Positions 37,333-46,692 of a DNA stretch of 64,000 nt are shown piece after piece. The notes below the pieces were generated by a model. It did not search any database, had not been told where the DNA came from, and saw only the letters and a list, made by a program, of their open reading frames with translations. This DNA is from Sulfurimonas sp. (lineage in GTDB: Bacteria; Campylobacterota; Campylobacteria; Campylobacterales; Sulfurimonadaceae): the NCBI GenBank assembly GCA_028044295.1, contig JAOFSE010000008.1, forward strand, positions 1 to 64,000, written 5' to 3'. The translations under genes were made by a program, and so were the position numbers. Each line of letters opens with the position of its first letter. Position 1 is the stretch's first letter.

Positions 37333-38950
37333 TGTTCTTTCCAGAATTTTTTTCTATAGCTATTTTTGCATCTTTTGCATTTTTAAACTGCTGGTTTACA
37401 ACAAATTGTTGCGCTATTGAGAACAAGTTATTTACGAACCAGTAAAGCACTAGACCTGAAGGGAAAGTCAAGAAGAAGAAAGTAAAAATAACAGGTAAAA
37501 ACTTGAATACTTTTTCTTGCATAGGGTCAGTAAAATTACTTGGAGTAAGTTTTTGCTGGTAGTACATTGAAGCACCCATTAAAATAGGTAAAATGTAAGT
37601 TCCATCCATACGAGAAAGATCGTTAATCCATAAAGCAAATTCAGCTCCTTGAAGCTCAACAGCATTTAAAAGTACACGGTAAATTGCAAAGAATACTGGA
37701 ATTTGAAGTAGCATTGGCAGACAACCACCTAGTGGATTAGCACCATGTTTTTTATAAAGTTCCATTACAGCTGCATTTGCACGTTGAGGGTCACCCTTGT
37801 GTTTTGCTTGAACAGCTTTAACCTTAGGTGCTATCTCTTTAATCTTTTGCATAGACACCATACCCTTGTAAGTAAGAGGGTAAAGCACTACTCTGATTAA
37901 GATTGTCAGTGCAATAATTGACCAACCCCAGTTACCAAAGATTCCATGTAACCATGAAAGAAGTTGAAATAGTGGTTTTGAAGCAAATGTAAACCAACCA
38001 TACTCAATAGCATTTGTAAGAACTGGTTTTATATTATGAAGTGTATTGTAGTTCTTTTGACCTATATATCCACCAAAGTTCATATTTGGCATTGCTTCAA
38101 AATATACTATAGGATTATCATCTCTATCTCTTTCAATAATGATGTTAGTATCTTTTGAAAAACCATACATGATAGATGCAGAGTACTGGTCAAATGCAGA
38201 AATAAGTTCTACACCACTAAAAGTTTTTCTACCCTCAGCGTCACCATCTTCTACAATTGTTACAAGTTCATCATCAGTATAAACCATAGCACCAGAAACA
38301 GTCATCATCTGTTCTGTGATTTGTGGTCTTTGACCTAGATAAACAAAATATCTTTTATCGTTAGATAGAGATATATTAGCTTCATAGTGCCCATCTGCAT
38401 AAAAAGTTATCTTTTTTGTAACTGTTACCGTTGATAATTCTTGAGTAAGTGTAACTGTTTTTGCTTGAGTTCCTACATCTAAATCTGAAATGTCAGAGCT
38501 ATAAGCAGTTGCAACAGCTTCTTTATTTAAGTTTACATCTAAAAATCTAATAAAAAGTGGTTTAGTTCCAGTTGATGGAATAAGTTGTGCATGATGATCA
38601 TCTTGATCATTATACTTTTCTTGAAGTAACTCTTTTGAAGATATTCTACCTAGTGTGTCTACTTTAACTATAAAATTGCTATTTGTTACAGTAACAAGTG
38701 TACTTAAATCATTTGACTGAATTTTTTCATTACTTGAAATTTCATGACCAACTACACTCTCTACTGCTGGAGTAACTGTATTACTAGTACTCTGTTTTAA
38801 TTCTACATTTTGAGAAGTCTCTTGTGTAGCGTCTGCTAACTCTGGTTCTACTGGAGGAAAAATAGCTGTATAAGCTACGAAAAATACGACTGAAAGAAGC
38901 ATCGCTATCATTAGTCTTTGATTTGGTGTCATTTTTTCTAACACGGTCAC
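37325..38950 (-). CDS. yidC: Membrane protein insertase YidC
   Basis: A 541-residue Oxa1-family insertase. The N-terminal anchor (NQRLMIAMLLSVVFFVAYTAIF) is followed by a large periplasmic beta domain (~60-330). The five-helix core begins at FASKPLFQLLSWLHGIFGNWGWSIIALTILIRVVLYPLTY, where the conserved Arg lies, and continues to MLLQIPVFFAIYRVL. It inserts and folds inner-membrane proteins. It overlaps yidD by 4 bp and jag by 8 bp. Confidence 0.97.
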   Translation of the reverse strand: MTVLEKMTPNQRLMIAMLLSVVFFVAYTAIFPPVEPELADATQETSQNVELKQSTSNTVTPAVESVVGHEISSNEKIQSNDLSTLVTVTNSNFIVKVDTLGRISSKELLQEKYNDQDDHHAQLIPSTGTKPLFIRFLDVNLNKEAVATAYSSDISDLDVGTQAKTVTLTQELSTVTVTKKITFYADGHYEANISLSNDKRYFVYLGQRPQITEQMMTVSGAMVYTDDELVTIVEDGDAEGRKTFSGVELISAFDQYSASIMYGFSKDTNIIIERDRDDNPIVYFEAMPNMNFGGYIGQKNYNTLHNIKPVLTNAIEYGWFTFASKPLFQLLSWLHGIFGNWGWSIIALTILIRVVLYPLTYKGMVSMQKIKEIAPKVKAVQAKHKGDPQRANAAVMELYKKHGANPLGGCLPMLLQIPVFFAIYRVLLNAVELQGAEFALWINDLSRMDGTYILPILMGASMYYQQKLTPSNFTDPMQEKVFKFLPVIFTFFFLTFPSGLVLYWFVNNLFSIAQQFVVNQQFKNAKDAKIAIEKNSGKNND

Positions 38951-39273
38951 CCTTTATATGAAAAATTTTTTATAATATGAAAACGGTTTTTTTTATTTGG
39001 AACCAACCAATATTTTATAGAATCTACCCCTAATTTTGTGGGTTTACACGACAGTTTGTCAAGGAGTGGATACTCTATGCCACCGTCAAATAATTGATTA
39101 CAACGTAGTATTCTAATGAAAGTGTGGTAAAAAGCACTTGAAAGTGAATTATTTTCAAAATGAATTCGTGCATATTCGGAACATGATGGGTAATATCGAC
39201 AACTTCCAAAACCAATTAGTGTAAAAAACTTTTGATATACCCATAAAATCTTTAAAAGAAATTGTCTAATCAT
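38947..39273 (-). CDS. yidD: Membrane protein insertion efficiency factor YidD
   Basis: A 108-residue protein with the YidD motif: VYQKFFTLIGFGSCRYYPSCSEYARIHF, three Cys including the CRYYPSCSEY core, and GFILRC-like RILRCNQLFDGG. An N-terminal amphipathic helix associates with the inner membrane. It lies between rnpA (8 bp overlap) and yidC (4 bp overlap), its normal context. The C-terminal extension is longer than in some relatives. Confidence 0.94.
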   Translation of the reverse strand: MIRQFLLKILWVYQKFFTLIGFGSCRYYPSCSEYARIHFENNSLSSAFYHTFIRILRCNQLFDGGIEYPLLDKLSCKPTKLGVDSIKYWLVPNKKNRFHIIKNFSYKG

Positions 39274-39616
39274 TTTCTGTTTTTATCGCTTTAGTACGGT
39301 TTAGAACTTTAGTGAAATCTTTTTTCAAAGTTTCATAACTTGTCTCATGAATTGCTACTTTTGCTACAAATATATATGTACCATCTTTAAGTAATGATGA
39401 GTTTTCACGAAAAAGTGCACGCATTCTACGTTTTGCTCTATTTCTTTTTACAGCATTACCTGTTTTTTTGGTAGCAGTAAATCCGACTTTGTGAGTGTTT
39501 TGTGAGGGAAGAAAAAAGAGTACTACACTGCTTGAGTGAGCATCTTTAGCTTTTTTGTATACATACTGAAACTCACGATGTTGTTTCAGCGTGTAAAAGT
39601 TGTCTAAACTGACAAT
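39266..39616 (-). CDS. rnpA: Ribonuclease P protein component, non-canonical start
   Basis: A 116-codon reading frame encoding the RnpA fold: [48 protein letters not shown] (the RNR RNA-binding motif), then GTYIFVAKV. It helps the RNase P RNA process tRNA 5' ends. An in-frame TAA lies just upstream. The only codons before the conserved FYTLK segment are AAG ATT GTC AGT TTA GAC AAC; none is ATG, GTG or TTG. I place the start at ATT (39616), overlapping the 3' end of rpmH by 13 bp, so translation may be coupled. A CTG farther in would remove conserved residues. Position, length and motif make the gene call firm; the start codon is inference. Confidence 0.88.
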   Translation of the reverse strand: MVSLDNFYTLKQHREFQYVYKKAKDAHSSSVVLFFLPSQNTHKVGFTATKKTGNAVKRNRAKRRMRALFRENSSLLKDGTYIFVAKVAIHETSYETLKKDFTKVLNRTKAIKTEND

Positions 39617-39738
39617 CTTTTACGACCTTTAGCTCTACGACGGTTAAGTACTCTACGACCGTTCTTAGTTGCCATTCTTGCTCTGAAACCGTGAGTTCTT
39701 TTTCTCGGTGTACTGTGAGGCTGGTATGTTCTTTTCAT
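39604..39738 (-). CDS. rpmH: 50S ribosomal protein L34
   Basis: A 44-residue, highly basic protein: [20 protein letters not shown], then [24 protein letters not shown], the canonical L34 sequence. AAGGATATGTCT precedes the ATG. It starts the rpmH-rnpA-yidD-yidC-jag-mnmE series. dnaA is not adjacent in this organism. Confidence 0.97.
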   Translation of the reverse strand: MKRTYQPHSTPRKRTHGFRARMATKNGRRVLNRRRAKGRKRLSV

Positions 39739-39810
39739 AGACATATCCTTCTTTAAAATTAAGTTCGAAATAATACATAATATTTACTTAAGTAGTGGTT
39801 AATCTCTATC

Positions 39811-40164
39811 TTATTTAATCAAAAAATCTTTTAGCGGTTGAGTATGAGACTGGTTAAAAGACTTAGATATGTCAAATAGTTTCTCTTTAACCCCAACGTG
39901 ACAATCCCTGCAAGCTTGTATAACATCATGTTCTCGTATATTTGGCTTGTTAATTTTAGACATAGGATGACAAGCAAAACAGTCAGCTCCACACTCCGCC
40001 ATCTTATTTGGCTCAGTAGAGTGACAATTTATACATGTCAGCATTGGCTTATGTCTTAGGTCTTCATTTATTGTTGGTACTAAGTTTGGATGACAGGTCA
40101 TACAATCACCTGTACATGCAAAGAGTGTTAGTGAAAAAAGTAAAAAGCTTAAAATGTATTTCAT
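39811..40164 (-). CDS. Periplasmic tetrahaem cytochrome c
   Basis: A 117-residue exported protein: signal MKYILSFLLFSLTLFA, then four CxxCH haem sites (CMTCH, CINCH, CFACH, CRDCH) in about 90 residues, with extra His as likely axial ligands (PNLVPTINEDLRHKP, REHDVIQACR). The spacing resembles small NapC/cytochrome c3-like electron carriers. It probably passes electrons between quinol oxidoreductases and periplasmic reductases. It lies 24 bp upstream of the clpB stop but no other respiratory gene adjoins it, so its partner is unknown. Confidence 0.88.
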   Translation of the reverse strand: MKYILSFLLFSLTLFACTGDCMTCHPNLVPTINEDLRHKPMLTCINCHSTEPNKMAECGADCFACHPMSKINKPNIREHDVIQACRDCHVGVKEKLFDISKSFNQSHTQPLKDFLIK

Positions 40165-40188
40165 AACAAAATTATATCTATTTTTTAT

Positions 40189-42717
40189 TTACGATACTTT
40201 TACAACTATCTCTTCGTTATCAACTGTAAAGTCAACATTTGAACCTTCAACTACACTACCTTCTAAAATTAAGTCAGCTAACTTGTCTTCAACTATCTCA
40301 TACAGAGCACGTTTAAGTGGTCTAGCACCATAAAGTTCATCAAACCCTGCCTCAGCTATATAAGCTTTCGCTTCATCGCTTAGAGATAGTGTAATGTCTC
40401 TTTGTTCAACTTTTTTAGCAATGTCTCTAAAGAAAATATCTACAATATCTACTATCTGTTCACGACCAAGAGAATTAAATATAACAATATCATCAAGTCT
40501 ATTTATAAATTCAGGTTTAAACGCTGTCTTTATATCACCCTCTTTTAAGTTTGACGTTAAGATAATAATTGTGTTAGTAAAGTCAACTGTCACACCTTTG
40601 TTATCAGTTAACCTACCATCATCTAAAACTTGAAGTAACATGTTAAAAACATCTGGATGAGCTTTTTCCACCTCATCAAAGAGTATAACACTGTATGGTT
40701 TTCTTCTTACTGCTTCAGTAAGTTGTCCACCTTCTTCATATCCAACATATCCAGGTGCCGCACCAACTAAACGAGATACTGAGTGTTTTTCCATATACTC
40801 ACTCATATCTATTCTTATCATTGCATCTTCAGAATCAAAAAGAAATTTTGCAAGTGTTTTAGCCGTTTGTGTTTTACCTACACCCGTTGGTCCTAAAAAC
40901 AAAAAGCTACCGATTGGTGAATTACCATCAGAGAGACCCGCTTTGTTACGTTTAATAGCACGAGCTACTGCATGTGTAGCCTTACTTTGACCAATTACAT
41001 CTTCATTGAGTACTTCTTCTACATGTAGAACTTTTTCTCTATCCTCTTGAAGCATTTTAGTAACTGGAATATTTGTCCATCTTGATATTATCGAAGCTAT
41101 AGACTCTTCATCAACACTATTTTTTAGTAGTGTCCCATGATCTTGAAGTTTTTCCCAGTTTTCATTTATGGTTTTTTCTTCTTCAAGTAGTGCGGGTACT
41201 TCTCCATACTCTATTTCAGCTGCACGATTAAAATCAGATGCATTCTTTGCTGTTGTTGCTTCTCTTCTTTTAGCTTCGATATCATTTTTGATACTAGATA
41301 TTTTTTCAAAAACTTCTTTTTCACTTGCAAACTGTGTCTCCAAACTTCTAACTTTTTCTTCTGTATCTGCAAGCTCTTTATCTATCTCTTTTAGTCTCTT
41401 TTCATTAGAAGGTGTTACTTCCATCTTAAGTGCTTCTTTTTCTACATGTAACTCTGAACTCATTCTTTTTGCATGACTAAGTACATTTGGTTCAGACTCT
41501 ATCTGCATCTTAAGTTCAGCTGCTGCTTCATCTATAAGATCTATAGCTTTATCTGGCAGAAACCTGTCTGCAATATAACGGTCACTTAGTCTTGCCGCAG
41601 CTACTAATGCACTATCTGTTATAGTTACATTATGATGAGTCTCCAAACGCTCTTTAATTCCACGAAGAATCTGCAACGACTGGTTTACTGTTGGCTCATC
41701 AAGATTAATAGGTAAAAATCTTCTTTGAAGAGCTGCATCTTTTTCAAAATACTTTCTATACTCTTTTAAAGTTGTAGCACCTATAGTGTTCAACTCACCA
41801 CGTGCAAGCGCTGGTTTAAGTATATTTGCTGCATCCATACTACCTTCTGATGCACCAGCACCTACAATTGTATGAATCTCATCAATAAAAAGAATTATAT
41901 TTCCACTCTGCTTTACTTCATCAATTACAGCTTTGAGCCTATCTTCAAACTCTCCTCTATATTTTGCACCAGCTATTAATGCACTCATATCTAGTGCTAT
42001 TACTTTTTTGTTTTGTAAAGATGTTGGTACGTTACCATCACTGATTCTTTGTGCTAATCCTTCAACTAAAGCTGTTTTACCAACTCCTGGTTCACCTAGT
42101 AGCATAGGATTGTTTTTAGTTTTACGGATAAGTATCTGCATCATACGCGTTATCTCTTCATCACGACCTATAACTGGAGACAGGTTACCCTCGTGAGCTT
42201 GAAGTGTTAAATCAATCCCAAATTTATCTAGTGATTCTAGTGTCTCATCTGAACTTTGAGAATCTATTTTAGCACCACCACGTGAAGCTTCTATATTTTT
42301 AACCAACTCTGACATATCAATATATTTTTTTAGTATATTAGAATATGGTTCATTTTTTAAATTTGCTAATATATAAGTATCAACTGCTAAGAACGAATCG
42401 CCGTTCTTTGTCATAAGTCCAGCACCATTCTCAAGTGTTTGAACAAAGTTTTTAGAAAGTCTTATACTCTCTTTTGTTACAGTTGAAGATTTTGGAAGTT
42501 TCTCACTAAGACTTTTTACATCCAATTCTATAGCTATCTTATCAATATTCATTTTGTTAAACATCTGATTGAGTACAGAGTTAGAATTTGTAAGTAGTGC
42601 CCATAAGAAGTGTATTGACTCTACTTCTTGGTTTTTATTGTGAAGAGCTAAAGATATAGCTGACTCAATTGCTTCTGTCATATTATTAGTTAATTTTTCA
42701 AAAATGTTCGGTGTCAT
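40189..42717 (-). CDS. clpB: ATP-dependent disaggregase ClpB
   Basis: An 842-residue Hsp100 protein. It has the Clp N domain, NBD1 Walker [14 protein letters not shown] with [13 protein letters not shown], a long coiled-coil M domain (~395-520), and NBD2 Walker [13 protein letters not shown] with [26 protein letters not shown]. It disassembles aggregates with DnaK. The ATG at 42717 has AAGGAAAA just upstream; a start 20 codons earlier (42777) was rejected because it runs into the promoter/operator. Promoter geometry and the HAIR-like operator indicate HspR repression. Two copies of the iterated palindrome lie inside, both encoding LHVE. Confidence 0.97.
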   Translation of the reverse strand: MTPNIFEKLTNNMTEAIESAISLALHNKNQEVESIHFLWALLTNSNSVLNQMFNKMNIDKIAIELDVKSLSEKLPKSSTVTKESIRLSKNFVQTLENGAGLMTKNGDSFLAVDTYILANLKNEPYSNILKKYIDMSELVKNIEASRGGAKIDSQSSDETLESLDKFGIDLTLQAHEGNLSPVIGRDEEITRMMQILIRKTKNNPMLLGEPGVGKTALVEGLAQRISDGNVPTSLQNKKVIALDMSALIAGAKYRGEFEDRLKAVIDEVKQSGNIILFIDEIHTIVGAGASEGSMDAANILKPALARGELNTIGATTLKEYRKYFEKDAALQRRFLPINLDEPTVNQSLQILRGIKERLETHHNVTITDSALVAAARLSDRYIADRFLPDKAIDLIDEAAAELKMQIESEPNVLSHAKRMSSELHVEKEALKMEVTPSNEKRLKEIDKELADTEEKVRSLETQFASEKEVFEKISSIKNDIEAKRREATTAKNASDFNRAAEIEYGEVPALLEEEKTINENWEKLQDHGTLLKNSVDEESIASIISRWTNIPVTKMLQEDREKVLHVEEVLNEDVIGQSKATHAVARAIKRNKAGLSDGNSPIGSFLFLGPTGVGKTQTAKTLAKFLFDSEDAMIRIDMSEYMEKHSVSRLVGAAPGYVGYEEGGQLTEAVRRKPYSVILFDEVEKAHPDVFNMLLQVLDDGRLTDNKGVTVDFTNTIIILTSNLKEGDIKTAFKPEFINRLDDIVIFNSLGREQIVDIVDIFFRDIAKKVEQRDITLSLSDEAKAYIAEAGFDELYGARPLKRALYEIVEDKLADLILEGSVVEGSNVDFTVDNEEIVVKVS

Positions 42718-42747
42718 AATATTTTCCTTAAATTTATTTGTACTAAT

Positions 42748-42778
42748 ATTATACCTAGTTGAGTGTACTATTGTCAAG
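42748..42778 (-). promoter_or_regulatory. clpB promoter with HAIR-like HspR operator
   Basis: Read leftward: -35 TTGACA (plus-strand 42772-42777), 18-bp spacer, -10 TATAAT (42748-42753). Overlapping the -35 is CTTGACA-N7-ACTCAAC (42758-42778), matching 11 of 14 HAIR positions. Operator position relative to -35/-10 equals that of the cbpA-hspR promoter. Confidence 0.82.
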
Positions 42779-42792
42779 TTATCTTAGTCTGC

Positions 42793-43641
42793 TTAAGTAA
42801 TCCTTTTGTTTTCATACCTTTTGAGCATAGACTTATTCCCTGTAATTCCGCCACTATGAACATATATTACTTCTTCATCAGTCTGCTCTAATAAACACTC
42901 CCACATGCTTGGTGCATAAAGTAAATCAAACTCTATTCCTACATGTAGAAGTTTTTTGTACATATTTAAAAACTCTGAATATGGTTTAGCAAAATGATAT
43001 TTTTTCTTTGGCTCTAATATAATTAAGTTATCTGGGATTACTGACAAGGCACTCATTTGTTCTTTTAAATACTCCACATCTCCAACACATGGTGTTGTGT
43101 AAACAGTATACTCTGGAAGTTCAATAGCTAAAAAAAGTGCAGTAGTCCCAGTACCTGAAGGTGTTGCTATAGACTTACAACCTAAGTTTTCTTCTCTTAT
43201 TTCTTGTGCTAAAACTTTGAGTCCTGCTCTAGCATCTTCATCGGCTCCACCTTGATGAACTATCTTCGTTTTATCATCTACATGTAAATCAAGTGAAGAT
43301 ATGAAATTTTTATAGAAATCATTTTGTATCTCTTTGTGTTGTAGACCTAAACCTTTTGCATAAAAAAAGTTTCCGTTACTATCTTCTTTAAGTTTCTGGC
43401 TTAACTCTTTGGTATAGTAAATAAACTCCCAACCTTTCTCATGACATATAGATGCTAAAGATAACATCGCATTAGATTGAGTCCCACCATAAGAGATAAC
43501 TTTGTTTAATGTATCAGACGGAGTTTGTAAAAGTGAGTGAAGTTTTCTGTATTTGTTACCAGCGAGATATTTAGAGTATAAATCATCTCGCTTTATGTAG
43601 AAGGTTCTACCATCTAAAGTTACTTTAGAGATAGGTGTCAT
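42793..43641 (-). CDS. PLP-dependent deaminase/desulfhydrase (ACC deaminase / D-cysteine desulfhydrase family)
   Basis: A 282-residue tryptophan-synthase-beta-fold enzyme: YIKRDDLYSKYLAGNKYRKL with the likely PLP Lys30, VISYGGTQSNAMLSLA (cofactor ring stacking and phosphate), and a late TPSGTGTTALFLA phosphate-binding loop. Relatives deaminate 1-aminocyclopropane carboxylate or release sulfide from D-cysteine. No specificity residue can be assigned by eye. It lies 3 bp after the parvulin gene. Two iterated palindromes occur in it, 339 bp apart. Confidence 0.85.
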   Translation of the reverse strand: MTPISKVTLDGRTFYIKRDDLYSKYLAGNKYRKLHSLLQTPSDTLNKVISYGGTQSNAMLSLASICHEKGWEFIYYTKELSQKLKEDSNGNFFYAKGLGLQHKEIQNDFYKNFISSLDLHVDDKTKIVHQGGADEDARAGLKVLAQEIREENLGCKSIATPSGTGTTALFLAIELPEYTVYTTPCVGDVEYLKEQMSALSVIPDNLIILEPKKKYHFAKPYSEFLNMYKKLLHVGIEFDLLYAPSMWECLLEQTDEEVIYVHSGGITGNKSMLKRYENKRIT

Positions 43642-43644
43642 AAT

Positions 43645-44472
43645 TTATTTGATTGTAGCTTTTTTCTCTAGTTCTTTCATTTTGTCAATCATAACAGTTT
43701 TTGCTTTTTCCATTTTAAGACGTCTCTCGATAAGAGATTTTACATCTGCAAAAGCTTTTGATTTTTTAGCTTTTCTTTCTTCTAAATATATTAAGTGAAA
43801 ACCAAACTGTGTCTTTACAGGTGCTGATACAGTTCCAACTTTCATACTAAAAGCTTCTTTAGAGAACTCTGGTACCATTTGACCTTTTGCGAAGAAACCT
43901 AAGTCACCACCCTTTGGAGCTGATGGACCAGTTGACTTGCTCTTAGCTAGTTCAACAAACTTATCTTTTAGTTTAGTACCAGTTAGCCCGTTGAACTTTT
44001 TAGCGATTGATCTTGCTTCTGCTTCAGTTTTTACTAAAATATGACGAGCGTGAGCAGACTCTTTCTCGTTAAACTCTTCCTTGTTCTTATCGTAATAATT
44101 TTTCATATCTTTGTTTGAAACAGCAATTTTATCTACTTCTCTTTTTTGCCAAACCTGAATAGCTATATCTTTTTTAACAGTACTTACTACTTCTTCATAT
44201 CTATCTTTAAATACTTTTGAATTTAGTACACCACTTTTTTTAGCATCGCTATATACTAGTTCTTTAGCAACTAACTGCTCAAGTACTTGTTTTCTGAACT
44301 CTGCTTGTTTTTCAGGTGGAACTTGGTTAAATCTACCTTGAGTAGCTTGCATTAACTCTCTTTCAACATCTTGTTGTGTTATTGACACACCATTTACTGT
44401 TACAAGTGTGTTTGATGAAGCTATTGTAGATACAAGCGCTAATGATAGTGCTAATTTAGTTGCTATTTTCAT
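43645..44472 (-). CDS. Periplasmic parvulin-type peptidyl-prolyl isomerase (SurA/PEB4-like)
   Basis: A 275-residue exported protein: signal MKIATKLALSLALVSTIASS, a SurA_N-like chaperone region (VNGVSITQQDVERELMQATQGRFNQVPPEKQAEFRKQVLEQLVAKELVY), then a parvulin domain (ESAHARHILVKTEAEARSIAKKF, GGDLGFFAKGQMVPEFSKEAFSM, TQFGFHLIYLEERK). It assists outer-membrane protein folding, like Campylobacter PEB4. It is co-directional with the PLP-enzyme gene. nth is divergent 87 bp away. Confidence 0.93.
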   Translation of the reverse strand: MKIATKLALSLALVSTIASSNTLVTVNGVSITQQDVERELMQATQGRFNQVPPEKQAEFRKQVLEQLVAKELVYSDAKKSGVLNSKVFKDRYEEVVSTVKKDIAIQVWQKREVDKIAVSNKDMKNYYDKNKEEFNEKESAHARHILVKTEAEARSIAKKFNGLTGTKLKDKFVELAKSKSTGPSAPKGGDLGFFAKGQMVPEFSKEAFSMKVGTVSAPVKTQFGFHLIYLEERKAKKSKAFADVKSLIERRLKMEKAKTVMIDKMKELEKKATIK

Positions 44473-44559
44473 TTAGTTTTCCTTATTTAGTTGAAAAATT
44501 TTAGTTCTTTAATACTAATGATTATTAAACAGACTCTATTTTTGTATATAATTCTTCCT

Positions 44560-45201
44560 ATGAAAAAAGCAACAAGAAAAGAAATACAAGAAATTCATCA
44601 ACTCTTTATTGAGAGATATAGTGATGCCGTAACTGAACTTGATTATAAAAATGCTTATGAGTTAGTAGTTGCAGTTGCTCTCTCAGCTCAATGTACTGAC
44701 AAAAGAGTAAACGTTATCACCCCTGCTCTCTTTGAAAAGTATCCTGATCCAAAAACTTTAGCAGAGGCTGAAATAGATGATATAAAAGAGCTAATTAACA
44801 GCTGTTCATTTTTTAATAACAAGGCAAAAAACATCCTAGCTATGGCACAAAGAGTTGTAGAAGTATATGATGGCGAAATTCCTATGAATGAAAAAGACTT
44901 AATGACTCTAGGTGGTGTTGGACAAAAAACAGCCAATGTTGTGATGATAGAATATACGGGAGCAAACTTGATGGCTGTTGATACTCATGTATTTAGAGTT
45001 TCACATCGTTTAGGTCTTAGTGATGATAAAACTGCACTAAAGACAGAAGCTACACTTGTAAAGAAGTTTAAAAACAATCTTCATGCACTTCACCAAGGTA
45101 TGGTTCTTTTTGGTCGCTATATTTGTAAGGCTAAAAATCCAGAATGTGATAAGTGTTTTTTAACTGAGTACTGTAAAACTACAAAAAGCTTTAAAGTATA
45201 A
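44560..45201 (+). CDS. nth: Endonuclease III (DNA glycosylase/AP lyase)
   Basis: A 213-residue HhH-GPD glycosylase for oxidised pyrimidines. Signatures include VVAVALSAQCTDKRVN with VTPALF-like segment, the helix-hairpin-helix LMTLGGVGQKTANVVMIE whose Lys is the Schiff-base residue, and VDTHVFRVSHRLG with the catalytic Asp. The C-terminal 4Fe-4S cluster is CKAKNPECDKCFLTEYC (C-x6-C-x2-C-x5-C). I chose the ATG at 44560 over one 23 codons earlier, which would add a hydrophobic non-family extension. A TATAAT ends 7 nt before this ATG, so the mRNA may be leaderless. Confidence 0.95.
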   Translation: MKKATRKEIQEIHQLFIERYSDAVTELDYKNAYELVVAVALSAQCTDKRVNVITPALFEKYPDPKTLAEAEIDDIKELINSCSFFNNKAKNILAMAQRVVEVYDGEIPMNEKDLMTLGGVGQKTANVVMIEYTGANLMAVDTHVFRVSHRLGLSDDKTALKTEATLVKKFKNNLHALHQGMVLFGRYICKAKNPECDKCFLTEYCKTTKSFKV

Positions 45202-45236
45202 ATACAAATGTGGATTAGAATTTGCTTTTTAACAAT

Positions 45237-45479
45237 ATGATTAAATACTTAACAATTATCTCAGCACTATTTATACTATCAGGCTGTGTAAACAAACATG
45301 GAATATCTGCCAAATACTATAGCGACTGCGATGAGTACTACGATATGCAAGGTTACTACCACAAAGAGTGTGGCAAAGATGATATCATCACTTATAAAGA
45401 GATGGGTGAAAAAGCCGAAGAAGTTATTGACTATGTTGTTGGTGAAGAAGAGAAAAAACCTCGAGGTAATGTTTGGTAG
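45237..45479 (+). CDS. Small lipoprotein
   Basis: An 80-residue protein with a type II signal peptide: MIKYLTIISALFILSGC, lipobox LSGC. The mature part is Tyr/Asp/Cys-rich (SAKYYSDCDEYYDMQGYYHKECG) and ends in an acidic helix and a basic tail. Not recognised beyond lipoprotein. The ATG at 45237 follows an in-frame TTG at 45222 that would put polar residues before the signal. It is followed by an imperfect long stem-loop. Confidence 0.75.
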   Translation: MIKYLTIISALFILSGCVNKHGISAKYYSDCDEYYDMQGYYHKECGKDDIITYKEMGEKAEEVIDYVVGEEEKKPRGNVW

Positions 45480-45547
45480 TGGCTTTGAGCGTACGGAATA
45501 TTTTTTGTAAAAAAATGTTTACGAAAGCTCAAGAGTAGAGCCACTAC
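45476..45547. repeat. Long inverted repeat between convergent lipoprotein and cmoA genes
   Basis: Outer arms GTAGTGGCT (45476-45484) and AGCCACTAC (45539-45547) are perfect 9-mers. Inner arms GAGC (45487-45490) and GCTC (45527-45530) add to the stem. Just beyond is a 14-bp perfect palindrome ACTTCTGCAGAAGT (45549-45562) touching the cmoA stop. It is likely a bidirectional terminator or mRNA 3' structure, although no long T tract follows. Confidence 0.5.
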
Positions 45548-45561
45548 TACTTCTGCAGAAG

Positions 45562-46272
45562 TTACTTAATAGCAATAAAAGTTGCGAAGTTTGCCCAGCG
45601 GAAAACCACTTCACAATGACGAAATCCACAATTCTTAGCCATCTTAATATTTTCTTCTTCACTATACGGAACTAAAACATTCTCTAAAGCTTCTCTTTTT
45701 TGACTTATCTCAAACTCTGAATAACCATTATCTTTTTTAAAGTCATAATAACATTCAATCAAATCTTTGTTTAGTTTCGAGTGATGACTTATTACTTTTT
45801 CGCTAAATATAAACACACCCTCTTTTTTAAGTGAACTTGCTATCTTTTTTACAAGTTCTTCACGAACAAGTGGACGGATAAACTGAAGAGTATAGTTACT
45901 CACAAAAACATCCGCCTCTTTATATTTGTATTCTAAAATATCAGCATTTTCAAGTTCTACGTTTGAAGCACCTAGTGCTACACACTTTTTTCTAGCTTGT
46001 TCTAACATAGCTTCTGAGTTATCAAGACCAACTAAAGTAGCTTCGCATGTAAGTTTTTTTGAAATATTTATTAGAAGAGATGCAGTTGATGAACCTAAGT
46101 CATAAAGTAGACCACCATCATTTAGAGACTTAAGTGCAAAAAACTCTGTAATATTTTGAGACTCTTTATAAAAAGGAACACTACGTGAGAGCATATCATC
46201 AAAAACTGCTGCTACTTCTTCATCAAATTCAAACTGTTTTTTTATCGGTTTAGCAAATACTTTATCATTCAT
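45562..46272 (-). CDS. cmoA: Carboxy-S-adenosyl-L-methionine synthase
   Basis: A 236-residue SAM-fold protein matching Cmo[88 protein letters not shown], and [27 protein letters not shown]. CmoA makes carboxy-SAM from prephenate and SAM, used by CmoB to form cmo5U34 in tRNA. cmoB is not in the window. It converges with the lipoprotein gene. Confidence 0.92.
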   Translation of the reverse strand: MNDKVFAKPIKKQFEFDEEVAAVFDDMLSRSVPFYKESQNITEFFALKSLNDGGLLYDLGSSTASLLINISKKLTCEATLVGLDNSEAMLEQARKKCVALGASNVELENADILEYKYKEADVFVSNYTLQFIRPLVREELVKKIASSLKKEGVFIFSEKVISHHSKLNKDLIECYYDFKKDNGYSEFEISQKREALENVLVPYSEEENIKMAKNCGFRHCEVVFRWANFATFIAIK

Positions 46273-46346
46273 TATTTTTCCTAGTGCGTAATTTTATCAA
46301 AACTATTTTGATATAATCGAATCAATATACTTTTTAGGTTTAATAT

Positions 46347-46691
46347 ATGGAATTTAGTACTTCAACACTCATGATGTTTTTCTTTTTAATACTCTTGTTT
46401 ATAAGCATATGGAAGATTTATGTTTTTTTGCCAAATAAAGAATTAATCGATGATGATAGAACAAAAAACTCTCAAAAAGAGCTAATGAAGCTCATTCTAC
46501 ATGTAATAAAAAATAGTGATGGAAATTTGTCTGAAAAAGAGTTATTTGAAGAGATTAAAAATAATGATGACTTTGACAAGGAGCACTACTGGAGATTTAA
46601 TCAAAATCGATTAAATCAACTTCTTAACTCTTACTACTTGGAAAACCCATATACTTCAAGCATTATGGATATATACCAAGATTTAAAATAG
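46347..46691 (+). CDS. Single-span membrane protein, unknown
   Basis: A 114-residue protein: one N-terminal helix (STLMMFFFLILLFISIWKIYVFL), then a soluble helical domain (SQKELMKLILHVIKNSDGNLSEKELFEEIKNNDDFDKEHYWRFNQNRLNQLLNSYYLENPYT) that looks like a small winged-helix or helical bundle. The function is not recognised. It ends 1 bp from the convergent fbaA stop. One copy of the iterated palindrome encodes LHVI. Confidence 0.65.
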   Translation: MEFSTSTLMMFFFLILLFISIWKIYVFLPNKELIDDDRTKNSQKELMKLILHVIKNSDGNLSEKELFEEIKNNDDFDKEHYWRFNQNRLNQLLNSYYLENPYTSSIMDIYQDLK

Positions 46692-46692
46692 T

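Noticed and set aside
39604..39800. A replication origin near rpmH
   Set aside because: rpmH often neighbours dnaA/oriC, but I saw no DnaA-box cluster (TTATCCACA-like) or dnaA gene here.
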